Shown here: one piece after another, positions 8,452 to 17,479 of the stretch
Numbering within the stretch: position 1 is the first letter of the stretch
Layout of the letters: every line of letters begins with the position of its first letter
NCBI GenBank assembly: GCA_936941155.1
Contig: CAKZJE010000032.1
Span: forward strand, 124,001 to 188,000
DNA: 64,000 nucleotides
Direction: 5' to 3'
DNA from: an uncultured Methylomonas sp.
GTDB lineage: Bacteria; Pseudomonadota; Gammaproteobacteria; Methylococcales; Methylomonadaceae
Program-made: the position numbers and the translations under genes
The notes under the pieces: model-generated
What the model was told of the DNA's origin: nothing
What the model saw: only the letters and a program-made list of their open reading frames with translations
Databases searched by the model: none

Positions 8452-9357
8452 ATGAACGCTTTGTCTTTGCGTAATCTCAGAAAAACCTACAACAACGGCT
8501 TTGAAGCATTAAAAGGTATTGACCTTGATGTGAAAGCTGGTGATTTTTTCGCCTTGCTCGGCGCAAATGGCGCGGGTAAATCCACCACTATCGGCATTAT
8601 TAGCTCGCTAGTTAATGAAACCAGTGGCACAGTCAGTGTTTTTGGACATGACTTGCGCAAAGAAAACCAACAAGCCAAACGCTGCATTGGTTTAGTGCCG
8701 CAAGAAGTGAACTTTAATCAATTTGAAACCGTCAGAAATATTGTGCTCAACCAAGCCGGCTACTACGGCATGTCGAGCAAAGAAGCCAAAATCAGCACAG
8801 AACATTGTTTAAAACAAATGCAGCTGTGGGATAAACGCGACACGGTTTCCAGACGGCTATCCGGCGGCATGAAACGGCGCGTAATGATTGCCCGCGCGTT
8901 GGTGCATTCGCCTAAGCTATTGATTTTAGACGAACCTACCGCAGGCGTGGATATAGAAATTCGCCGCTTAATGTGGGAAATGATCCGTGAAGTCAATCAA
9001 AACGGCACAACCATTATTCTCACCACGCATTATTTGGAAGAAGCGGAAAACTTATGCCGCAATATCGCGATTATTCATCAAGGTTTAATTGTAGAAAATT
9101 CCGATATGGCGACTTTATTAGGTCGAATTCATGTAAATCATTTCTTATTGGATTTAGCCAACCCTTTACAAGTTGCACCGCAATTAGAAGGCTGTGTGTG
9201 TGAATTAGTGGAAGAAAAAGTATTAAGCGTTAGCGTGCCAAAACAAACAAGTCTTAATCAATTATTTGAAAAACTTTCTGCATTAAATATTGAAGTGGTG
9301 AGTTTAAAAAATAAATCCAATCGTTTAGAACAATTATTTATGGACATAGTGCAATGA
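8452..9357 (+). CDS. yadG: ABC exporter ATPase, YadG-like
   Basis: A 301-residue ABC ATPase of the drug/polysaccharide/multidrug export type. It has Walker A GANGAGKST, signature SGGMKRR, Walker B LLILDEPTAGVD and the switch histidine in LTTHYLEEAE. A C-terminal extension of about 80 residues follows the nucleotide-binding fold, as in YadG/CcmA-type ATPases. It pairs with the overlapping permease gene downstream (ATGA at 9354-9357). The substrate is not known for this family. No ribosome-binding site stands out before the ATG, and the ppx gene is divergent with about 120 bases between them, so both promoters must lie there. Confidence 0.87.
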   Translation: MNALSLRNLRKTYNNGFEALKGIDLDVKAGDFFALLGANGAGKSTTIGIISSLVNETSGTVSVFGHDLRKENQQAKRCIGLVPQEVNFNQFETVRNIVLNQAGYYGMSSKEAKISTEHCLKQMQLWDKRDTVSRRLSGGMKRRVMIARALVHSPKLLILDEPTAGVDIEIRRLMWEMIREVNQNGTTIILTTHYLEEAENLCRNIAIIHQGLIVENSDMATLLGRIHVNHFLLDLANPLQVAPQLEGCVCELVEEKVLSVSVPKQTSLNQLFEKLSALNIEVVSLKNKSNRLEQLFMDIVQ

Positions 9358-10118
9358 ATTCAGCAATTGCGTTGCGCACCATTGCGTTTAAAGAAATTCG
9401 CCGTTTTGTACGGATTTGGCCACAAACATTATTACCGCCAGCTATTACCACCGCTTTATATTTTCTAATTTTTGGAAAATTAATTGGCAGTCGAGTTGGT
9501 ACAATACACGGCATTAGTTATATGGAATATATTGTGCCGGGAATTATTTTAATGTCGGTGATTAGTCACTCTTATGCCAATGTGGTTTCGTCATTTTATT
9601 CGACTAAATTTCAACATAATATTGAAGAGTTATTAGTTTCACCCGTACCTAACTGGGTGATTTTATTAGGTTATATTATGGGGGGAATTGCGAGAGGTTT
9701 ATTAGTCGGTCTTGTTGTCACTTTAATTTCGTTATTATTTGCAAAAATTGCGGCTCCGCATTTAGCACTGGCGTTATTAGTTGCTTTTTTAACTGCAACT
9801 TTATTTTCGTTAGCTGGATTTATTAATGCCGTATTTGCCGATAGTTTTGATGATATTTCAATTATTCCCAACTTTGTTTTAACCCCTTTAAGTTATTTAG
9901 GCGGCGTATTTTATACCGTAGAAATGTTGCCGGATATTTGGCAATCTATTTCTTTAGCTAATCCTATTTTATATATGGTAAATACTTTCCGTTATGGCTT
10001 ATGCAATGTCAGCGATGTAGATACTGTATTAGCACTGATTATCACCAGCGGATTCATTGTTGTTTTAACCTTATTTAGTTTGTTATTGCTACATAAAGGT
10101 GTTGGCATTAAAAATTAA
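9354..10118 (+). CDS. yadH: ABC exporter permease, YadH-like (ABC-2 type)
   Basis: A 254-residue membrane protein with six predicted hydrophobic segments and the ABC-2 permease family features YMEYIVPGIILMSVI and FSLAGFINAVFADSFDDI. A conserved PLSYLGGVFY segment precedes the fifth helix. It would form the membrane channel for the preceding ATPase, with which it overlaps by four bases (ATGA), implying translational coupling. The pair resembles E. coli YadGH in order and length. The transported compound is unknown. Confidence 0.87.
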   Translation: MNSAIALRTIAFKEIRRFVRIWPQTLLPPAITTALYFLIFGKLIGSRVGTIHGISYMEYIVPGIILMSVISHSYANVVSSFYSTKFQHNIEELLVSPVPNWVILLGYIMGGIARGLLVGLVVTLISLLFAKIAAPHLALALLVAFLTATLFSLAGFINAVFADSFDDISIIPNFVLTPLSYLGGVFYTVEMLPDIWQSISLANPILYMVNTFRYGLCNVSDVDTVLALIITSGFIVVLTLFSLLLLHKGVGIKN

Positions 10119-10132
10119 TTGCCAAAAGTTAA

Positions 10133-10156
10133 GAATATAAAACCAGCTTTATATTC
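10133..10156 (+). promoter_or_regulatory. Perfect AT-rich hairpin in the glyA leader
   Basis: Arms GAATATAAA (10133-10141) and TTTATATTC (10148-10156) pair perfectly around a 6-base loop. It lies 57 bases before the glyA start and 15 after the permease stop. It has no T-run, so it may be a weak terminator of the ABC operon, an operator, or a leader structure of glyA. Confidence 0.3.
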
Positions 10157-10212
10157 GACAATACGAATCGAACAATTTATATCGAATTACAAACTACCTT
10201 TTTGGAGAGAAC

Positions 10213-11469
10213 ATGTTTAAAAAATCTATGACTATTGCAGGTTTTGACGATGAGTTATTTCAAGCTTTGGAAGAAGAACGTCATCGGCAAGAAGACCATA
10301 TTGAATTGATTGCCTCAGAAAATTACACCAGTCCGCGTGTTTTGGAAGCGCAAGGTACTGTTTTAACCAATAAATATGCCGAAGGTTATCCAGGTAAACG
10401 TTATTACGGCGGTTGTGAGTTTGTAGATAAAGCAGAACAATTGGCAATCGACCGCGCCAAAGAATTGTTTGGTGCAGATTATGCTAACGTGCAACCGCAT
10501 TCAGGTTCGCAAGCGAATATGGCGGTGTTTATGGCGTTGATTCAACCCGGCGATACTATTTTAGGCTTGGCGTTATCCGATGGTGGGCATTTAACACACG
10601 GCGCGAAACCGAATTTTTCTGGCAAAATTTATCACGCCGTGCAATACGGTTTGCATCCTGAAACGGGCTGTATTGATTACGAGCAAGTGGAAAAACTGGC
10701 TGTAGAGCACAAGCCGAAAGTGATTGTGGCAGGTTTTTCTGCCTATTCCAGAGTTTGGGATTGGCAACGTTTTCGCGAGATTGCAGATCAAGTTGGCGCG
10801 TATTTATTTGTGGATATGGCGCATGTGGCAGGGCTTGTGGCAGCCGGTTTATATCCTAATCCAGTGCCGATTGCAGATGTGGTAACAAGCACTACGCATA
10901 AATCATTACGCGGCCCGCGTGGTGGTTTGATTTTGTGCAAAAGCAATCCAGATTTAGAGAAAAAATTAAATTCTAATATTTTCCCCGGCATTCAGGGTGG
11001 GCCTTTAATGCACGTTATTGCTGCAAAAGCAGTGGCATTTAAAGAAGCATTGCAACCAGAGTTTAAAGCGTATCAACAGCAAGTGATTGATAATGCGCGT
11101 GCAATGGCTGCGGTGTTTGTGGAGCGTGGTTTTGATGTGGTATCAGGCGGCACAGACAATCATTTGATGTTGGTCTCGTTGATTCCCAAAGGCATTACTG
11201 GCAAAGATGCGGATGCGGCTTTAGGCAAAGCACATATTACAGTGAATAAAAATGCCGTGCCAAATGATCCACAATCACCGTTTGTGACTAGCGGAATTCG
11301 AGTGGGAACGCCAGCTCCAACCACGCGCGGCTTTAAAGAAGCACAAGTGATTGAAGTGGCGCATTGGATGTGTGATGTGATGGAAAACATGAATGATGAA
11401 ACGGTGATTGTGGCAGTGCGCGAGAAAGTGGCGGCGTTGTGTAAACGGTTTCCGGTTTACAGTGAATAA
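10213..11469 (+). CDS. glyA: Serine hydroxymethyltransferase GlyA
   Basis: A 418-residue PLP enzyme that interconverts serine plus tetrahydrofolate with glycine plus 5,10-methylenetetrahydrofolate. Family marks are [12 protein letters not shown] at the N-terminus, [15 protein letters not shown], and the PLP lysine in [14 protein letters not shown]. Length and ends match E. coli GlyA (417). GGAGAG sits 5 bases before the ATG. Together with fhs at 13 kb it supplies one-carbon folate units. No riboswitch was recognised in the 94-base leader, which does carry a small perfect hairpin. Confidence 0.96.
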   Translation: MFKKSMTIAGFDDELFQALEEERHRQEDHIELIASENYTSPRVLEAQGTVLTNKYAEGYPGKRYYGGCEFVDKAEQLAIDRAKELFGADYANVQPHSGSQANMAVFMALIQPGDTILGLALSDGGHLTHGAKPNFSGKIYHAVQYGLHPETGCIDYEQVEKLAVEHKPKVIVAGFSAYSRVWDWQRFREIADQVGAYLFVDMAHVAGLVAAGLYPNPVPIADVVTSTTHKSLRGPRGGLILCKSNPDLEKKLNSNIFPGIQGGPLMHVIAAKAVAFKEALQPEFKAYQQQVIDNARAMAAVFVERGFDVVSGGTDNHLMLVSLIPKGITGKDADAALGKAHITVNKNAVPNDPQSPFVTSGIRVGTPAPTTRGFKEAQVIEVAHWMCDVMENMNDETVIVAVREKVAALCKRFPVYSE

Positions 11470-11483
11470 CAGTAACACTCAGT

Positions 11484-11506
11484 ATTTCGGTGGGTTTTAC
11501 CGAAAT
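11484..11506 (+). terminator. Weak hairpin after glyA
   Basis: ATTTCGGT (11484-11491) pairs with ACCGAAAT (11499-11506) around GGGTTTT, followed by an AT-rich run (TAATTATTTCTTTA). It lies 15 bases past the glyA stop and is compatible with a weak intrinsic terminator. Confidence 0.45.
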
Positions 11507-11536
11507 TAATTATTTCTTTACACTGAGATAACCACT

Positions 11537-12337
11537 ATGACAGATGATGCAGACGACTATAAAGTATTGATTCGCAAAATCAATTTACAAGAAAAACAGA
11601 TTGATCAACTTAGGGAAAAAGTATTTGCGCTACAAGAATCACTGCTTCATACGCATTCTCCCACTTGTGATTTAGAACATTCGCTTGCGCCTATCACGCC
11701 AATCATCAGCAGGGTTTTTCCTGATGCGCGAACTACGGTGATTGCATTTGGTGGAATGCTGACAAGATTAGGGATGCCGCCAGCAGAGTTTTTGAAAACA
11801 TTTATGGTTAAAAATATGAATACCGTATTTGTGAAAGATTTTAAGCAATGTTGGTATCAACAAGGTTTGCTTGCGCTATCAAACAATACCAGAAGCAGCG
11901 TTGAGTTGATTAAAAAACAAATCCCTAGTCGGCAAGAAAAAGTTTATACCATTGGCACAAGTGCTGGTGGATTTGCGGCAATTTTGTTTGGCGTATTATT
12001 GGATGTTGATAAAGTGATTGTGTTTGGGCCACAAACAATAGTGACAAAACAAGTTTTCCAAAGATTTAAAGGGGTTGATTCCAGAATTGCAGATATTAAT
12101 TTTGCAGACGAACTTTTAGATTTAAAAAAATTGCTTGAAACAACGCAATACAAAGGTTCAATACATATTCATTTTGCAAACAGTAATAGAATTGACAGAA
12201 TTGCCGCAGAGCGTTTAAAGGATTTTGAACAGGTTCATTTACATCCTTGGGAAACTAATGCTCACAATGTGGCAGGCTGGTTGAAAAAGGAAAATAAATT
12301 AGAGTCGATTTTAAGCGAGTTATTTCCAGATAATTAG
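11537..12337 (+). CDS. Putative alpha/beta-hydrolase-fold protein with coiled-coil N-terminus
   Basis: A 266-residue protein not recognised as a named family. Residues 10-35 (LIRKINLQEKQIDQLREKV) look like a short coiled coil. From about 50 onwards the pattern is that of a hydrolase fold: a strand TTVIAFGG, a nucleophile-elbow-like GTSAGGF around residue 140, the strand KVIVFGP, and a late histidine in HPWETNAHNVAGWL that could complete a Ser-Asp-His triad. Similar proteins lie beside glycan or peptide biosynthesis genes in other bacteria, but nothing here ties it to a pathway. It follows glyA at 68 bases, with a weak hairpin in between, so it may be separately transcribed. Confidence 0.55.
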   Translation: MTDDADDYKVLIRKINLQEKQIDQLREKVFALQESLLHTHSPTCDLEHSLAPITPIISRVFPDARTTVIAFGGMLTRLGMPPAEFLKTFMVKNMNTVFVKDFKQCWYQQGLLALSNNTRSSVELIKKQIPSRQEKVYTIGTSAGGFAAILFGVLLDVDKVIVFGPQTIVTKQVFQRFKGVDSRIADINFADELLDLKKLLETTQYKGSIHIHFANSNRIDRIAAERLKDFEQVHLHPWETNAHNVAGWLKKENKLESILSELFPDN

Positions 12338-12570
12338 CATTAAAAAACGATTAAGGATGTTGCTAAGTTTCATACATGCGTATCTCTTCTTTAAAACAAA
12401 CACCCCGCTTTGAAATGTGGGGTGTGCGTTCCTCAATAAAATACTGAAGCTGCTTTACTTTAAAAAACTGTGTTTTCCGCATCATAAAACTTGAAACCAG
12501 TTGTGCTTGGTTTTACGAAATTAACCAATAACTCGTAATCGTCTGCTGATTTTGTCAATTCAAGCGCGTG

Positions 12571-12607
12571 AATTTTTTAAGACGACCAGTCGTTTTGAAA
12601 ATTTTTT
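12571..12607. repeat. Dispersed palindrome, GACGACCAGTCG copy
   Basis: Core GACGACCAGTCG at 12581-12592, flanked on the left by AATTTTTTAA and on the right by TTTTGAAAATTTTT. Core and flanks recur at 35605, 47106 and 50961. It lies about 410 bases before the fhs start. Confidence 0.6.
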
Positions 12608-12676
12608 GCATAACTTCTATTTGCGTAACATTCATTCATAAAGAAGATCTTTCGTTGACATGCTAGCTTACAAAAA

Positions 12677-12705
12677 ATGACAAAACGTATTACAAAATTT
12701 GTCAT
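12677..12705. promoter_or_regulatory. ATGACAAA/TTTGTCAT inverted repeat upstream of fhs
   Basis: ATGACAAA (12677-12684) and TTTGTCAT (12698-12705) are exact inverted repeats 13 bases apart. A second, looser pair ATGAC/GTCAT follows at 12734-12750. Repeated TGAC half-sites in one leader suggest a regulator binding region, but no regulator can be named. Confidence 0.35.
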
Positions 12706-12859
12706 AATTCCACTGATGCAATTAGAAAAAATAATGACATAATGCGTCATGCGAATTTACTCAGCAAAAGTGCTGATAAAGCAAAGTTCTTAACAGTTTC
12801 TAAGCAATTAATACGATTAAGTAACCGCACATAAGTTTTCGGGTATTAAGATTTGTTTT

Positions 12860-12905
12860 GTAGGTGCGAATTTATTCGCATTGTTCGGATAAATCCGAAC
12901 CTACA
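12860..12905. repeat. GTAGGT...ACCTAC dispersed element, copy 1
   Basis: A 46-base element bounded by GTAGGT and ACCTACA that contains two internal palindromes (GCGAATTTATTCGC and TTCGGATAAATCCGAA). An inverted, slightly diverged copy is at 47195-47238 and a half-length form at 51087-51110. Each copy lies within 300 bases of a GACGAC palindrome. Confidence 0.6.
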
Positions 12906-12999
12906 TATCCTTTAAAACTTTTGCTTAACTACTTATTCGATAATTTCAGCAGTGAAATGACGAACATTTTTTATATATTTTATTTACTCAGGAGACCTT

Positions 13000-14673
13000 A
13001 TGTCTGATATAGAAATCGCCCAACAAGCCACCATGAAACCGATTATTGGCTTGGCGGCAGAAAAATTTAATATTCCCGCTGAACATCTTGACCCGTATGG
13101 TCACTATAAAGCCAAACTATCACTTGAATACGTCAACAGTCTGGCGGATAAAAAAGACGGCAAGTTGATTTTAGTCACTGCAATTAGTCCAACTCCAGCT
13201 GGCGAAGGCAAAACCACGACGACAGTAGGATTAGGCGACGCGCTGAATCGCATTGGCAAAAACACCATCATGTGTTTGCGCGAGCCTTCTTTAGGGCCTT
13301 GTTTTGGTGTAAAAGGTGGGGCGGCAGGTGGCGGTTACTCGCAAGTTGTACCGATGGAAGATATTAACCTGCATTTTACCGGTGATTTTCACGCGATTGG
13401 CGTAGCGCATAATTTGTTATCTGCAATGATTGATAATCACATCAATCACGGCAATGCGTTAGATATTGACCCGCGCCGGATTCAATGGAAACGTGTGGTG
13501 GATATGAATGACCGCGCGTTGCGCAATATTGTGGTCGGAATGGGCGGAGCAGCGAATGGTTATTTGCGTGAAGATGGTTATGACATTGTGGTTGCCTCAG
13601 AAGTGATGGCGATTTTATGTCTTGCCACCAGCCGTGCGGATTTGAAAGCGCGTTTAGGGCGGATTGTGATTGCTTACAAATCTGACAGAGTAACTCCCGT
13701 TTATGCCAGCGATTTGAATGCGCAAGGGGCAATGGCTGCATTGTTGAAAGATGCGATCAAACCAAACTTGGTTCAAACGTTAGAAAATAACATCGCGATT
13801 ATTCACGGCGGGCCTTTTGCGAATATTGCGCATGGCTGCAATACCGTAACCGCTACCAAAACAGCTTTAAAATTAGCCGATTATGTGGTGACAGAAGCCG
13901 GTTTCGGCGCGGATTTAGGTGCGGAAAAATTCATTGATATTAAATGCCGAATGGCAGGATTAACACCGTCAGCTGTAGTTTTAGTTGCCACTGTACGCGC
14001 CTTGAAATTTCATGGCGGCGTAGCCAAAGAAGACTTAAACCAAGAAAACTTGGCGGCGTTGGAAAAAGGTTTTGTGAATTTAGAGCGGCATTTGAGCAAC
14101 ATCAATAACCATTATGGTTTGCCATGCGTGGTGTGTATTAATCATTTTACCTTTGATACGGATGCTGAAATTGCGTTGTTACAAGCCAAATGTGCTGAGT
14201 TGGGTGCAAATTGTGTGGTTTCCAAACATTGGGCAGAAGGCGGGGCAGGGGCGCAGCAGCTTGCGCAAACTGTGTTAGAAGTCGTGGATAATCGCGAACC
14301 TGGTTTTACCTTTGTTTACGAAGAAAATGCCACGTTGTGGGATAAAATCACCGCGATTTCTACCAAACTTTATGGCGCAAGCAATGTGACTGCGAGTGCA
14401 AAAGTGCAGGGTGAAATTAAAGCGTTGCAAGAGAAATATGGGCATTTCCCGATTTGCATGGCGAAAACGCAAATGTCGTTTTCGACTAATCCGAATTTAA
14501 AAGGTGCGCCGTCAGGTCATACGGTTGAAATCAGAGAAGTGCGTTTAGCAAATGGTGCGGGTTTTATTGTGGCGATTGCAGGTGACATGATGACGATGCC
14601 GGGCTTGCCGAAAGTGCCAGCTGCGGAAAGAATTGATATTACCGATGAAGGGGTTATCACCGGATTGTTCTAA
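13000..14673 (+). CDS. fhs: Formate-tetrahydrofolate ligase Fhs
   Basis: A 557-residue enzyme that makes 10-formyl-THF from formate, THF and ATP. It shows the P-loop [18 protein letters not shown], the conserved [20 protein letters not shown] and the C-terminal [11 protein letters not shown]. Length is as usual (about 555-560). AGGAGA 5 bases before the ATG is a strong ribosome-binding site. Fhs is absent from many enteric gammaproteobacteria but present in others. With GlyA it gives two entry routes for one-carbon units. The 660-base leader is unusually rich in inverted repeats. The gene ends at a perfect 34-base palindrome. Confidence 0.96.
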   Translation: MSDIEIAQQATMKPIIGLAAEKFNIPAEHLDPYGHYKAKLSLEYVNSLADKKDGKLILVTAISPTPAGEGKTTTTVGLGDALNRIGKNTIMCLREPSLGPCFGVKGGAAGGGYSQVVPMEDINLHFTGDFHAIGVAHNLLSAMIDNHINHGNALDIDPRRIQWKRVVDMNDRALRNIVVGMGGAANGYLREDGYDIVVASEVMAILCLATSRADLKARLGRIVIAYKSDRVTPVYASDLNAQGAMAALLKDAIKPNLVQTLENNIAIIHGGPFANIAHGCNTVTATKTALKLADYVVTEAGFGADLGAEKFIDIKCRMAGLTPSAVVLVATVRALKFHGGVAKEDLNQENLAALEKGFVNLERHLSNINNHYGLPCVVCINHFTFDTDAEIALLQAKCAELGANCVVSKHWAEGGAGAQQLAQTVLEVVDNREPGFTFVYEENATLWDKITAISTKLYGASNVTASAKVQGEIKALQEKYGHFPICMAKTQMSFSTNPNLKGAPSGHTVEIREVRLANGAGFIVAIAGDMMTMPGLPKVPAAERIDITDEGVITGLF

Positions 14674-14680
14674 GCGATTT

Positions 14681-14714
14681 AGACCTGACAGGTTTTTAAA
14701 AACCTGTCAGGTCT
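14681..14714. terminator. Perfect palindromic hairpin between fhs and dienelactone hydrolase gene
   Basis: AGACCTGACAGGTTT (14681-14695) and AAACCTGTCAGGTCT (14700-14714) are exact inverted repeats around a TTAA centre. It sits 7 bases after the fhs stop and 8 before the end of the convergent gene, so it can terminate in both directions. The same motif recurs at 48854, 56328 and, in variant form, 47028 and 53308. Confidence 0.75.
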
Positions 14715-14722
14715 GCTTTAGA

Positions 14723-15442
14723 TTAAGCAAAAATCTCAGTAAAAAAATTAAGCATCGTTTGCCAAGAACGTTTATCAGCCGTTGCATCGTAAATCATGCC
14801 TCGATCAACATCATTCGCATTGGGATTGGTAAAAGCGTGCACGGTATTGCCATAATTGTGTAATTGCCAATCCGCGCCTGCTGCGGTTAATTCCTGCTGT
14901 AAATCAGGTACTGCTTGCGCTGAAGCGAGCGGGTCATCATTGCCATGCAAAACCAATACTTTCGCTTTAATTTGAACATTATTGAGATTTTCGGGCGGAT
15001 TCAGCAAGCCATGAAAAGAAACCACGCCTTTAATACCCACGCCAGTTCGGGCTAAATCTAACACACAGAGTCCGCCAAAACAAAAGCCGATTGCGGCAAT
15101 TTTTGTATCGTCTACCCAAGGAAATAATTTAACCGCCGACAGCGCGGCATGAATCCGTTTTTGTAACATGGCTCTGTCTGCCATAAACGGCTGCATGAGC
15201 TCGCTATTTTCTTCGATACTTTTTCCTACTTTGCCTTGTCCGTACATATCTAAGGCGAAAGCAAAATAACCTAATTCAGCGAGTTTTTTCGCTTTTTCCA
15301 TGACAAAAGTATCGCGTCCTGACCAAGGATGGCTGATGAGTACCGCAGGGCGGCGTGTGCTGATGCTATCGTCGTAAGCAAAAAAACCTTCTAGGACAAC
15401 ATCGTTATCTAAATAATTAATTGTGTTGGAAATAATGCTCAT
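14723..15442 (-). CDS. Dienelactone hydrolase family protein
   Basis: A 239-residue alpha/beta hydrolase with the cysteine nucleophile elbow GFCFGG (about residues 118-123), the triad aspartate in LVLHGNDDPLAS and the triad histidine in NTVHAFTNP. Cys-Asp-His is the hallmark of dienelactone hydrolases. Most bacterial members have no link to aromatic degradation and act as general carboxylesterases, and no such pathway is visible here. It lies 29 bases from the low-molecular-weight phosphatase gene in the same direction and probably shares its transcript. Confidence 0.85.
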   Translation of the reverse strand: MSIISNTINYLDNDVVLEGFFAYDDSISTRRPAVLISHPWSGRDTFVMEKAKKLAELGYFAFALDMYGQGKVGKSIEENSELMQPFMADRAMLQKRIHAALSAVKLFPWVDDTKIAAIGFCFGGLCVLDLARTGVGIKGVVSFHGLLNPPENLNNVQIKAKVLVLHGNDDPLASAQAVPDLQQELTAAGADWQLHNYGNTVHAFTNPNANDVDRGMIYDATADKRSWQTMLNFFTEIFA

Positions 15443-15471
15443 AAATTTTAATGCCTATCTGTGTTTTTGAA

Positions 15472-15957
15472 TTAACGAATTTGACCAGATTTTTTCAATG
15501 TTTCTAAAAAACCTTGCGAAGCTGCCTCAACCATATCCAAGACTTTTTCAAAGCCATTTTGTCCGCCATAGTAAGGGTCTGGAACTTCGCGGAAATTAAG
15601 TTCTTTAGCATAATCAAGTAGATAATTAATTTTATTTTTGTATTGTGCGGGGCATTTACTCATCAAAGTGTCGTAATTATCATCATCCATCACTAGCAAA
15701 TAATCAAAATCAGCAAAATCACCAAAAGTGACTTGTCTGGCGCGTAAGTGACTTAATTGGATGCCGCGATCACGCGCTGCTTTTTGGGCGCGTAAATCAG
15801 GAGCTTCATCAGCATGATAAGCGTGAGTGCCTGCGGAATCTATTTCAAAAAAATCATGCAGATTTTTTTCTGTGACCAATTGGGTAAAGACCCCTTCAGC
15901 AGTAGGAGAACGGCAAATATTGCCCATGCAAACGAATAAGACTTTTATTTTTTTCAT
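15472..15957 (-). CDS. Low-molecular-weight protein-tyrosine phosphatase
   Basis: A 161-residue phosphatase with the active-site loop CMGNICRSPTAEG at residues 10-22 and the general-acid aspartate in VPDPYYGG near the C-terminus. Length and both motifs fit the Wzb/YfkJ family. In other bacteria such enzymes regulate polysaccharide export kinases or stress responses. The capsule-type export operon at 20-26 kb is 4 kb away with no BY-kinase in sight, so a functional link is not supported. It is the upstream gene of a two-gene minus-strand unit. Confidence 0.9.
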   Translation of the reverse strand: MKKIKVLFVCMGNICRSPTAEGVFTQLVTEKNLHDFFEIDSAGTHAYHADEAPDLRAQKAARDRGIQLSHLRARQVTFGDFADFDYLLVMDDDNYDTLMSKCPAQYKNKINYLLDYAKELNFREVPDPYYGGQNGFEKVLDMVEAASQGFLETLKKSGQIR

Positions 15958-16141
15958 CTGAGGTTAAAAAAGTTATGTTTTTATTGCGCGGTAAAGAAGC
16001 TTTTTTAGCTAAAACAGGTACAATCATATCATAAGGGGAAGGTTGCAATGGGTATGTTGTCGTTTGAAGGTTTCAAGCAAAAGGCAGCGTGGAAACAGAT
16101 CATTTAGATTAAGATTTTGATGTCTTGAGAAAGGGGGAAAT

Positions 16142-16675
16142 ATGAAAATAATCACTTTGTTGATGATGACAACGAGTATCAGTGTGGCGCAGGCAGAAAT
16201 TTATAAATGTCCGGGTAGTGTGGAAGGGAAATTCACTTATCAGGAAAGACCTTGTAAAGGGGCAAAAGTAGATGAGCATACGCTGAAAACAATTCCAATT
16301 GATAAGCAAAGAATTGCAGAAGCACAAGCTAAGTTGGCGCGAGAATTAGACCCAGAAGGAACTCAAAAAACAGAAGAGACTTCGAGAGAAACAGAAGCTG
16401 CTGCCGCGCCTAAAACGGGTTCAGAGCCAAATTCTGATATGAGCTCGCCGCCACTCGTTATTGAAAAACCGCCAACAAATCCACCCCCACCTACTAACGC
16501 GAGTCAGAAAGTTCTACCGACTAGTTCAAAAGATGTGCTGCCTAAGTCTGTTTTGCCATTGCCTGTTTCAACTCCAAAAGTGACTACGGCTACGGTATCT
16601 GTGATTCCACCCAAAGTTGTTACAACTCCAGCGGTTAGTGTAACTCCGGTCATTTCAACGCCTAAAAAGAAATAA
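16142..16675 (+). CDS. Secreted proline/threonine-rich protein with DUF4124-like N-terminus
   Basis: This 177-residue protein has a signal peptide (residues 1-18, cleavage after AQA). A short domain follows with two cysteines (EIYKCPGSVEGKFTYQERPC) that matches the DUF4124 pattern, whose function is unknown. The remainder is low-complexity, rich in Pro, Thr, Val and Lys, and likely an extended periplasmic linker. GGGGGA 4-5 bases before the ATG is a strong ribosome-binding site. The gene stands alone and converges on the methyltransferase gene, with a hairpin at 16697-16725 between them. Confidence 0.7.
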   Translation: MKIITLLMMTTSISVAQAEIYKCPGSVEGKFTYQERPCKGAKVDEHTLKTIPIDKQRIAEAQAKLARELDPEGTQKTEETSRETEAAAAPKTGSEPNSDMSSPPLVIEKPPTNPPPPTNASQKVLPTSSKDVLPKSVLPLPVSTPKVTTATVSVIPPKVVTTPAVSVTPVISTPKKK

Positions 16676-16696
16676 CTGGAAACAATCTTTCAGATG

Positions 16697-16725
16697 CGTA
16701 GAGATGCACATAGCGCGTCTCTACG
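16697..16725. terminator. Bidirectional hairpin, second copy of the GTAGAGA family
   Basis: CGTAGAGATGC (16697-16707) pairs with GCGTCTCTACG (16715-16725) with one G-T pair, between convergent genes. The arms resemble those of the hairpin at 6791-6818, which also lies between convergent genes. Confidence 0.55.
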
Positions 16726-16741
16726 ATAGTGAGGTGTCAGT

Positions 16742-17476
16742 TTAAGGTTTGATAGCTTTGACTAAAGCATTGATTTCAGCGCGATGTGAAAGATTAATAT
16801 CAACAAAGCCTGCGTCTGTTAATTGTGCTAAGGCAACACTTTCACGCATCAGATGATTTTCAGACTCATCGCAAAATAGATGAATCGTCCATTGTTCCAG
16901 TAAGTCCAAACGGTTTTGCGCAGTAAATACTTTAAAGTAGCCTGCTAACTCATTTTGAACTGTTAATGTATGCGCTGAAATATCATCTAAGCCGTAACGA
17001 TCGCCATTGATAAATTGACCGCCGCTTTTTAGCACGCGAAAAATTTCCGCAATCACTTGGACTCTGTAGTCGTGTAAAAAGTTATGTAACGTGTATGCAC
17101 TAGCAATAATATCGACACTATTGCTGGGTAGTTGTTTTAAAGCGGTCAGAGCATCATTTGCAGAAAAGATTAATCGTCCTTGTTCCTGCCAATGCTGCAA
17201 ACTTTGTTGCGCCTGTTGTTGCATCGTAGGTTCATTGTCAACACTGGTGAGAACCATGTTTTCACTGGCAGATAAAATGGCAGAGCTGGTAATTCCTGTG
17301 CCTCCACCGAGTTCAACGATATTAAGTGTGTGAGAATGATTTTTGCTGTAATCAGCCACCGCTTCGCCAACCAAGCGGCTCATTTGAGCTGCCAAAGGAC
17401 AAATTAAACTCAGCGCGTGGTATTCTTTTCCGATAACGCCTGAAAACATGGCTTCATATTGTGATTGTTCTGACAT
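16742..17476 (-). CDS. SAM-dependent methyltransferase, class I
   Basis: A 244-residue Rossmann-fold methyltransferase with SAM motif I NIVELGGGTGITSSAI around residues 48-63, acidic motif II LTSVDNEP, and DIIASAYTLHNF at the motif IV position, followed by FRVLKSGGQF (motif V). The substrate is not recognisable. AAGG 6 bases before the ATG supports the start. The gene lies 3 bases from the DUF1244 gene and is cotranscribed with it. Pairing of a small-molecule methyltransferase with DUF1244 is context only and does not identify the substrate. Confidence 0.8.
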   Translation of the reverse strand: MSEQSQYEAMFSGVIGKEYHALSLICPLAAQMSRLVGEAVADYSKNHSHTLNIVELGGGTGITSSAILSASENMVLTSVDNEPTMQQQAQQSLQHWQEQGRLIFSANDALTALKQLPSNSVDIIASAYTLHNFLHDYRVQVIAEIFRVLKSGGQFINGDRYGLDDISAHTLTVQNELAGYFKVFTAQNRLDLLEQWTIHLFCDESENHLMRESVALAQLTDAGFVDINLSHRAEINALVKAIKP

Positions 17477-17479
17477 AAC

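Larger units (their letters stand above)
12338..12999. other. 660-base gene-free region upstream of fhs, rich in inverted repeats
   Basis: No coding frame is convincing here. The region contains a hairpin ACACCCC...GGGGTGT (about 12400-12425), one copy of the GACGAC-type palindrome (12581-12592), an ATGACAAA/TTTGTCAT inverted repeat (12677-12705), a second TGAC/GTCA pair (12734-12750) and one copy of the GTAGGT...ACCTAC element (12860-12905). The fhs promoter must lie inside it. A TTGACA at 12655-12660 could be a -35 box, but no good -10 box follows at the right distance. Confidence 0.6.

Noticed and set aside
12656-12684. Reverse-oriented Pho box upstream of fhs
   Set aside because: TGTCATT and TGTCAAC occur at roughly the right spacing on the minus strand, but the middle unit is poor and no gene starts in that direction.
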